NCBI GenBank assembly: GCA_963766375.1
Contig: CAVXZG010000007.1
Span: forward strand, 13,484-77,483
From: AC-32 sp963766375
Lineage (GTDB): Bacteria > Actinomycetota > Thermoleophilia > Gaiellales > Gaiellaceae
Reading direction: 5' to 3'
DNA: 64,000 nucleotides
Shown here: positions 58,187-64,000 of the stretch, one piece after another
Position numbering within the stretch: position 1 is the stretch's first letter
How the letters are laid out: every line of letters begins with the position of its first letter
Translations under genes and position numbers: made by a program
Notes under the pieces: model-generated
The model's database searches: none
What the model was told of the DNA's origin: nothing
Seen by the model: only the letters and a program-made list of their open reading frames with translations

Positions 58187-58645
58187 TCAGCCGAACAGGT
58201 TATTCAGGTTGATTCCGCCGCGGATCAGGCGGTCGATGGGGGCGCTCTCGACCAGGCGGCGCAGGAGCGGTGTCGCGAAGCCCGGGATATCGCCCCGCCG
58301 GTCGGCCTCGTCCACCGACCGCAGCATCCCCGCGCGCACGGCGACCTCGATCGTGTGCTCGTCCCAGCGCCGGGGAACGCCGGTTCCGGGCGCAAGCGAA
58401 AGGACCAGCTCCTCCCTCGTCGTGTGCAGGCGGCACGCGGCACCGTCGAGCCCGTCGAGCACGATCCGCTGGATGGTCGCGTCGAAGCCGCCGGTGCGCC
58501 CGGGACGCGGGTGGCAGGGATCCGCGAGCTTCGGCCCGGGCTCGTTCGCGGCGCCCTTGCCGAGCTCGACGGCCACGAGCGCGAGGATCGAAGCGAGCAG
58601 GGCGGCCAGCACCCAGAGCGCGGGCGTCATCCGCGACCGCGTCAC
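58187..58645 (-). CDS. Membrane-anchored hypothetical protein
   Basis: 152 residues with an N-terminal hydrophobic anchor (ALWVLAALLASILALVAVEL) and an extracytoplasmic part with two Cys (LADPCHPRPGRTGG, GLDGAACRLHTTREELVLSL). Its start overlaps the MFS gene stop; it belongs to the same minus-strand block. Possible disulfide between the two Cys. Function unknown. Confidence 0.65.
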   Translation of the reverse strand: MTRSRMTPALWVLAALLASILALVAVELGKGAANEPGPKLADPCHPRPGRTGGFDATIQRIVLDGLDGAACRLHTTREELVLSLAPGTGVPRRWDEHTIEVAVRAGMLRSVDEADRRGDIPGFATPLLRRLVESAPIDRLIRGGINLNNLFG

Positions 58646-59994
58646 GAGACCAGCCTCCGACGGAAGGCCACCGCGGCGAGCAGGGCCAGCGCCGCGAACC
58701 CGGCCGAGAGCAGGAAGGCGGGCCGAAACGCGCGCGTGATCGTCGCCTCGATCGTGCCGACGAGGTCGTCCCGTGTCGAGGCGAGTGCTGGATCGTCGCG
58801 CGCTCCGTGTGCGTTGAACGACTCGCTCAGGTCCGGCGTCTCGCCCTCGCGAGCCTTCGCGAACGCCGACCGCAGGTCGAGCGCCACCGGCACTTTCTTG
58901 TCGAGCCCGGCGGGGGAGTCGAGGAGCACCGCGGTCGCCTTCAGCAGCGCCTTGTCACCGGCCCTCGGCACCTGCGACGCCAGCAGCGGCGCGATCGACG
59001 CCAGCGCGAGCACGAGCCCCAGATGGCGTACACCGACGGTCAGTGTCCCGCTGCGCGCCAGGCCGGCGCCCAGGTCGAGAGCCGACTGCGAGAGCAACGG
59101 CACGGCGAGTCCCAGCCCCGCGCCGCAGAGCGCGAGCGCATAGACGGCCAGGACGGCGTTTGCCGAGGGAAGCAGGGCGAGGCCGAGAAGCCCTCCGGCC
59201 AGCAGCGCCGCCCCGCCGCAGATCGCCGCAATCCGCGGCAGCCGGCGCTGGAGCGGCCGCACGGCGAAGGCCGCCGCAGGAAGGGCGCTCACGATCGCCG
59301 CCCCGCCGATCGGCGAGTAGCCCCAGACCGTGATCACGAGCAGGACGGCCAGGAAGAGAGCCCCCACGAGCGCGCCGAAGAGGAGCCCGAGGCAGAGGTT
59401 CGCCGGCAGCGTGCGCCGGAGCGAGGAGCTCCAGCCTTCCTCCGCGACGACGTGTGGATGGCTACGAAGGGTGGCAAGCAGCCCAAGCGCGGCCAGCGGG
59501 GCCTGAGCGATGAAGATCGCGCGCCAGTCGAACGCCTGGGTCAGCACGCCCCCGAGAGCCGGCCCGAGCGCCGCGCCGAAGGTCCCGGCGAGCGTCCAGA
59601 GGCTTGCGCCGGCGGCCGACGAGCCGGTCAGCGCCCCCAGCACCGGCAGCGAGCCCGCGAGCAGCAATGCCGCTCCCACCCCTTGCACGCTCCTCATCCC
59701 GATGAGGAAAGGCAGGCTGCCCGCGGCTGCGCAGGCAATCGACGCTCCGAGGAAGACGACGAGCCCGGCACCGAGCACGCGCGCGGCGTTGATCCGGTGC
59801 ACGAACAGGATGAGGCCGAGGGCCGTTACCGCGACCGCGACGTTGTAGGCGGTCACCACCCAGGCGACGCCCTCGATCGTCGTGTCGAAACGCGCGTAGA
59901 GCTCCGGCAGCGCCAGCACCACGATCGACGAGTCGGCGAAGGCGATCGCGACGGCCGCCGCGACCAGGGCGACGAGGAGCTTCCCGTAGCTCAC
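58642..59994 (-). CDS. MFS transporter, DHA2-like
   Basis: 450 residues with about 12-14 hydrophobic helices. Drug:H+ antiporter features: FADSSIVVLALPELYARFDT, GVAWVVTAYNVAVAVTALGL, GMRSVQGVGAALLLAG and GTFGAALGPALGGVLTQAFD with WRAIFIAQAP. A long late loop holds the charged stretch AFAKAREGETPDLSESFNAH. Exports a small molecule; the substrate is unknown. Start GTG 59994 overlaps the upstream GNAT stop. Confidence 0.87.
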   Translation of the reverse strand: MSYGKLLVALVAAAVAIAFADSSIVVLALPELYARFDTTIEGVAWVVTAYNVAVAVTALGLILFVHRINAARVLGAGLVVFLGASIACAAAGSLPFLIGMRSVQGVGAALLLAGSLPVLGALTGSSAAGASLWTLAGTFGAALGPALGGVLTQAFDWRAIFIAQAPLAALGLLATLRSHPHVVAEEGWSSSLRRTLPANLCLGLLFGALVGALFLAVLLVITVWGYSPIGGAAIVSALPAAAFAVRPLQRRLPRIAAICGGAALLAGGLLGLALLPSANAVLAVYALALCGAGLGLAVPLLSQSALDLGAGLARSGTLTVGVRHLGLVLALASIAPLLASQVPRAGDKALLKATAVLLDSPAGLDKKVPVALDLRSAFAKAREGETPDLSESFNAHGARDDPALASTRDDLVGTIEATITRAFRPAFLLSAGFAALALLAAVAFRRRLVS

Positions 59995-60503
59995 GGCTCG
60001 AGATCCTCTCGCACGAGGCCGTAGATCACACCGTCCACCCACTCGTCGTTGCGCCAGTAGGCCTTGCGGCGCACGCCCTCGCGCACGAAGCCGGCCCGCT
60101 CCGCGTGCGTCATGGCTCGTTCGTTGAACCCGTAGATCTCGAGCTGGAGGCGGTGGTAGCCGAGCTCGTCGAGCAGGTAGCGCTGGAAGAGCAGGGCCGC
60201 CTCGTCGGCCACGCGCCTGCCCCGAAACGACGGGTGCACCGCAAGCGAGCCGAGGTCAGCGATCTTGCTGCGGCGGTTGGCGACCTGGAAGCCCATCAGC
60301 CCGGCCGGCTCCCCGTCCACCTCGATCACGAAGCGGCCGAACTCCTGCGGCTCGGCCTGCGAGCGCTCGATCTCGGCGAGCACGCCCTCCGGGTCGCGCG
60401 GGCGGATCACGGCCAGGAACGGCTCGACCTCCTCGTGGGTCATCAGCTCGAGCAGGAAGTCGAGGTCGCGAGGCTCGGCCCGGCGCAGGCTGACCGCGCT
60501 CAC
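59991..60503 (-). CDS. GNAT-family N-acetyltransferase
   Basis: 170-residue acetyl-CoA-dependent acetyltransferase. LRRAEPRDLDFLLELMTHEE at the start, acetyl-CoA loop SLAVHPSFRGRRVADEAALL and the end LEIYGFNERAMTHAERAGFV with REGVRRKAYW, close to RimJ/RimL types. Acceptor unknown. It overlaps EamA upstream and MFS downstream by 4 bases each, so the four genes 61408-58187 form one operon. Confidence 0.88.
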   Translation of the reverse strand: MSAVSLRRAEPRDLDFLLELMTHEEVEPFLAVIRPRDPEGVLAEIERSQAEPQEFGRFVIEVDGEPAGLMGFQVANRRSKIADLGSLAVHPSFRGRRVADEAALLFQRYLLDELGYHRLQLEIYGFNERAMTHAERAGFVREGVRRKAYWRNDEWVDGVIYGLVREDLEP

Positions 60504-61408
60504 GGCGAGGGAGCCGCGACGGGCTCCCGCCGGTACAGCCTGACCGCCCCGGAGCCGAGCGCGACGCCGCCGAGGATCAGCACCATCCCGGCCAGCTCCT
60601 CCCACGTGAGCGGCTCGTTCAGCAGGGTCACCCCGTAGAAGAGCGCCGTCACCGGCAGCAGGTAGGTCACGAGGCTCACGCGAGCGGCGCCGTCGCTGCG
60701 CAGGACGCGGTAGAGGATGATCTGCGCGAGCGCGGTTCCGATCAGCGCGAGGGCGAGCACCGACCCGCTCTCCTTCCAGCCCGGCATCTGCGAGGGCAGC
60801 TGCCACAGCCCGAACGGCAGCAGCACGACGAAGCCGCCGATCATCGTGCTCGCGGCGAGCGTCAGGCCGCTCGTGTGTGCGACCAGGCGCTGGCCCCAGA
60901 GGCTGCCGACCGCGTACGCGACCGACGCGATCACGACGGCCAGCGTCCCGGCCGCGCCCCACCAGCCGCCCTCGGGGTGGATGCCCGCGAGCACGCCGAC
61001 GCCGACGAGCCCGACAATGAAGCCGGCGAGCCGCAGGCCATGGACGCGCTCGCTCGGCTTCCAGCGGATCGCGAGCAGCACGACGAAGATCGGCATCGAG
61101 GCGTTCGCGATCGCAGCGACGCCCGAGTCGATGTGCTTCTCGCCCCAGGCGATCAGCGTGAACGGGATCGCGCCGTTCACCACGCCGAGCGCGAAGCCCT
61201 CCCAGCCGACCCGGCGCAGATCCGCGACCGACGCGCGCCAGCCGCGCTGCGCGGCGAGAACGACCAGGATCACCGCAGCGGCGATCCCGAGCCGCACCAT
61301 CATCATCGTCGCGGGCTCGAAGTCCCTGTTCGCGACCTTGATGAACATGTACGAGGCGCCCCAGAACGCGGCGAGCAGCCCGATGTAGATCACGTACGAG
61401 CGGGACAT
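60500..61408 (-). CDS. EamA/RhaT-family transporter
   Basis: 302 residues, ten hydrophobic helices in two EamA repeats: GLLAAFWGASYMFIKVANRD and ASMPIFVVLLAIRWKPSER in the first, GTLAVVIASVAYAVGSLWGQ and LLPVTALFYGVTLLNEPLTW in the second. Drug/metabolite exporter superfamily; substrate unknown. ATG 61408 opens the operon with the GNAT and MFS genes. Confidence 0.9.
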   Translation of the reverse strand: MSRSYVIYIGLLAAFWGASYMFIKVANRDFEPATMMMVRLGIAAAVILVVLAAQRGWRASVADLRRVGWEGFALGVVNGAIPFTLIAWGEKHIDSGVAAIANASMPIFVVLLAIRWKPSERVHGLRLAGFIVGLVGVGVLAGIHPEGGWWGAAGTLAVVIASVAYAVGSLWGQRLVAHTSGLTLAASTMIGGFVVLLPFGLWQLPSQMPGWKESGSVLALALIGTALAQIILYRVLRSDGAARVSLVTYLLPVTALFYGVTLLNEPLTWEELAGMVLILGGVALGSGAVRLYRREPVAAPSP

Positions 61409-61783
61409 ACGCCCCGAGGCTACCGGCCCGGCTGCGCAAGGCTCGGCGGCTGGTTCTCCGCCACCATCGCCAGCCTTGGGAGGGCCGACGTCCTTCCCCG
61501 GCCGACCATGAGCGGTCCCGATTGCGCAACTACGCGGAAGCCGAGCAGCCGGCTCCAGTGACATGGACGCTGGCCCAGGCGGACGACCGCGTCTCCCTGC
61601 ACGGCCAGGAGCCAGCAAGTCGGAGGCCTTTCAGCCCTGGATCAGGGCAGAGTCCGGAGGAAGCGCAGCACGTGCGGCCAGAAGGCCGCACTGGCCTGGG
61701 AGTTCGCAGTCCGTGTCCCCCCGATCGGCACGTAGGTGGTTCGCCCAGCCGGGCAACTCTTATCCTCACGGTTTAGCCTCCCG
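61409..61783. other. 375-base intergenic region, possible remnant of an alpha/beta hydrolase gene
   Basis: No intact gene is seen. On the minus strand, 61642-61780 reads GRTTYVPIGGTRTANSQASA, then AFWPHVLRFLRTLP and a stop, which looks like the C-terminal end of a secreted hydrolase without its body. This is a weak likeness from sequence feel only. Confidence 0.3.
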
Positions 61784-63589
61784 CTATCCGATGGGCTTGG
61801 CGACCAGCACGTAGGCAAAGCCACTGGCGCTCGGAGCCGAGTCTCCCGTGCCCAGGAAGCGCGCTCTGGCCCGCCATCGTCCGGCCGCAGGCGGTCGCCA
61901 CGAGACGGTTGCGCCGACGGGGACCCGGATCACGCGATAGAACGACCAGCCCGTGAGCGTGTCGAAGCGATCGATCCGAAGCTCGATTCGACCTCCCGAC
62001 GGGGCAGGCGATGTGGTGCACGAGATCGAGACGGTCGTCCCCGGCGTCACCTCGGCCGAGCTCTGGCCGGAAATCAGCACGCTCGTCGAGGTGAGGGTGC
62101 GTAGACGCAGGCTCAAGCGGTAGCTGCCGGAGCTGGTGCCGGGCGGAGCCTGTACGGCGACCACGTAGCGGCCCCGAGGAAGCCGACGCCGCAAGGTGGT
62201 CTTACCGCCCGCAAGTCGATTCCCCGTGTCGGTCAGCAGGACAAGCTCGAAGGAGCTACTCGCGCCTTGAACGAGCCGCAGCCGAGCTTCGCTCGGACGT
62301 ACGACGGCGAAGTGGTAGAGGTCGACGACGTCCACGCCGTTCGGGGAGAGGCGTCCTCGAAGGGCTGAGCCCGGCGCGAGCTCGATGCCAACGCCGAGGT
62401 CGTCGGCCTGTGCGGCCACGATCTGCAGACGGTAGGTCTCCCTGCGCGTGCCCGGCGGCGCGACGACCTCAACGGCGTACCGCCCCCCTCCAGTAGTCCC
62501 GGGAGTGAAGGTCGTGTAGCCGCGGCAGCCGAAGCTTCGGAGGGTGCTGTTTCCTCGCCGGAGGCGCGCCAGTGCGCAGGGCGCGGAGCTGAACGCGATC
62601 CGATACGTCGTCCCCTGAGCCATTCGGATGGACCAGATGTCGTTTACGTCGGTCAGGCCGTCGACCGACCCGCGAACGCCTCCGCGAGGAAGTGGATGTC
62701 CCGGAAGACGCTCAGGCGCCTCGCCGGCGCGGATCGTGAGCGTGAAATCGCCTGGACTCGAGCCCGCTCTGTCGCCGACCAGCAGCAAGTACTGGTCGCC
62801 CGGCTCGGTTGCAAAGCCGAGCACCGCGCGTCCGTGACGGTCTGTTTCCTGACAGCCGACCTCCCGCACGTCACTGCGGACGCGGTGGAAGGCCGCGACC
62901 AAGCCGTCGCGCTCGCCGACCGCGAGCTGGACGATCGCCCGTCCTGTCGCCGGGCCCCGGAACCGGTACCAGACGCCCCCTCCGGACATCCCGCAGTGGT
63001 TGTAGTCGTCACTCGTCGCGCCGAGCGTCGTTCCACGCTTCGTGGCCGGGAGCCGGCCGACCTGCGACGCCTGGCTCCGGTCATCGTTGTCCGGCGGCAA
63101 GATCAGATCGGCTCGAAGGTCGAAATCGCCGTTCGGCGCGCCCGGTTTGTGTCCGACGAGGATCAGATAGCTGGCGCCGCGGACGGCGGCCACCGCCGCC
63201 ACGGCCTTGCCACCGGCGTTCGCCGTCCCGCAGGCCACCTCGGTGATATTCGACGGATTGCGGCGGTAGATGTGGACGACGGGCGCCAGCGGACCCGAAG
63301 CCTGGACGCTTGTGACGATCGTCCCGTCGGGCGCTGAGTCGATCCGATACCAAACCGTGGCCTCGACCCGGCCGCATTTCGACACCTGTGGGTCGAGCCG
63401 CTCGTCGGTCGCATCCACCGTCGTGCCGTGCGCGACGGCCGGGAACGTCGGCAAGAGCTGCGCGGCGGCTCTGTTGTCGTTCGGAGGCGGCGTGGCGCGC
63501 GCGGGGGCCGGGATCGTCAGCGCGGGTAACGCGAAAAGTGTCGCGAGGAGCGCTACGCGGCCAGCGACGACGCCGTGCCGAAATCTCAC
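61784..63589 (-). CDS. Large secreted protein with repeated PPC-like beta domains
   Basis: 601 residues with a signal peptide (ALLATLFALPALTIPAPARA). It is followed by repeated beta-sandwich units resembling bacterial pre-peptidase C-terminal domains: PPPNDNRAAAQLLP, ATVWYRIDSAPDGTIVTSVQ, GVWYRFRGPATGRAIVQLAV, YLLLVGDRAGSSPGDFTLTI, GRYVVAVQAPPGTSSGSYRL, and a C-terminal domain GATVSWRPPAAGRWRARARF. No catalytic domain is seen. Start GTG 63589 has TAGGAGGGAG. Confidence 0.7.
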   Translation of the reverse strand: MRFRHGVVAGRVALLATLFALPALTIPAPARATPPPNDNRAAAQLLPTFPAVAHGTTVDATDERLDPQVSKCGRVEATVWYRIDSAPDGTIVTSVQASGPLAPVVHIYRRNPSNITEVACGTANAGGKAVAAVAAVRGASYLILVGHKPGAPNGDFDLRADLILPPDNDDRSQASQVGRLPATKRGTTLGATSDDYNHCGMSGGGVWYRFRGPATGRAIVQLAVGERDGLVAAFHRVRSDVREVGCQETDRHGRAVLGFATEPGDQYLLLVGDRAGSSPGDFTLTIRAGEAPERLPGHPLPRGGVRGSVDGLTDVNDIWSIRMAQGTTYRIAFSSAPCALARLRRGNSTLRSFGCRGYTTFTPGTTGGGRYAVEVVAPPGTRRETYRLQIVAAQADDLGVGIELAPGSALRGRLSPNGVDVVDLYHFAVVRPSEARLRLVQGASSSFELVLLTDTGNRLAGGKTTLRRRLPRGRYVVAVQAPPGTSSGSYRLSLRLRTLTSTSVLISGQSSAEVTPGTTVSISCTTSPAPSGGRIELRIDRFDTLTGWSFYRVIRVPVGATVSWRPPAAGRWRARARFLGTGDSAPSASGFAYVLVAKPIG

Positions 63590-64000
63590 GATGACTCCCT
63601 CCTACCTTTGCTCGTCGGTTTTACGACACATAGGGCGAAAGGTCAAGCGACCGTTTCATGCGATCGACTCAGCTGCACTCGCAGCCGGTCGGGACCGAGT
63701 CCTTAGCGAAGAGCTCGCTCATGCCACGTTCGTCTCCGCCGCTCCCGGCCAGGGAAAGCGTCGAAGGAGGCGCCTCCGCGACAACCCCATGCTTCCGCCG
63801 CCGCCGGAACCCAAGCCGGGACCCGCTCGATGACCGGCTTCCTGGCTCGTTCGAGACGGGAAAGCGGACATAGGTCCCTCCGGCACCGGCTCGCTCCGAT
63901 CAGCCCGGCTCGTCCCATACCCCTCGTCCGCCTTTCGGCGGCCAGTACGACGGCAGTTCGACGTGAAATGGAAGCCGCCGTTCAGGGGTCATTCCCGAAC
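63590..64000. other. 411-base region at the window end without a recognised gene
   Basis: Short open frames on both strands have no recognisable motif, start signal or coherent protein composition. The first ~40 bases are the leader of the secreted protein. I see no tRNA or repeat. A gene could begin beyond the window. Confidence 0.4.

Overview
The window is a 64 kb, very GC-rich, gene-dense chromosomal segment. It looks like a high-GC actinobacterium, most likely of the class Thermoleophilia (inference). The grounds are the base composition, many GTG/TTG starts, a Gram-positive-type LexA box, a DnaQ-UvrC-type nuclease fusion, a MoaD-MoaE fusion and secreted collagen-like and beta-helix proteins. 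There is no phage, IS element or CRISPR array; it reads as core chromosome.

Layout. 1-5.7 kb: a type IA topoisomerase (cut by the window edge), an acyltransferase, a 5'-3' exonuclease, a histone-deacetylase-like amidohydrolase and a divergent NarL-type two-component pair. 5.7-13.8 kb: a secreted SMP-30-like protein, RNase P RNA, lexA with its SOS box and a translationally coupled zinc-ribbon protein, tRNA-Leu(GAG), tldD/tldE, a lipoprotein, secG and a lone receiver domain. 13.8-22.3 kb: a glycosyltransferase, the methylmalonyl-CoA mutase catalytic subunit divergent from a MoaD-MoaE fusion, two convergent secreted serine proteases, a collagen-like protein, a site-2-type protease and a LOG protein. 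22.3-27 kb: selenocysteine decoding (selA, selB, tRNA-Sec) with a SAM hydrolase and a stand-alone H-NOX protein in between. 27-30 kb: three heavily frameshifted genes. 30-38.4 kb: a beta-helix protein, a three-gene PAS/histidine-kinase cassette, DUF72, an esterase and an amidase. 38.4-42.2 kb: rpsF-ssb-rpsR-rplI-dnaB. 42.5-48.8 kb: purine genes purA, purD, purE, purB, purC, purS, purQ. 50.4-55.2 kb: an XRE-cupin regulator and a polyamine-type ABC transporter. 55.2-58.2 kb: an SOS-controlled repair island (DnaQ/GIY-YIG fusion and DinB, each with a LexA box). 58.2-64 kb: MFS and EamA transporters, a GNAT acetyltransferase and a large secreted repeat protein.

Two global properties stand out. First, many genes have single-base frameshifts, often in or near short homopolymers, and I could reconstruct their proteins by eye. 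The pattern suggests consensus errors in the sequence more than mass gene decay, so frameshifted entries are annotated as single genes. Second, many genes lack a Shine-Dalgarno sequence and instead have a TANNNT hexamer 6-9 bases before the start codon, the signature of leaderless transcription. The clearest case is one symmetric hexamer that could serve the mutase and moaDE genes in both directions. The features I would most like followed up are the twin 19-bp palindromes between selA and selB, the LexA-box repair island, the bidirectional leaderless promoter, and the triplicated-PAS signalling cassette.
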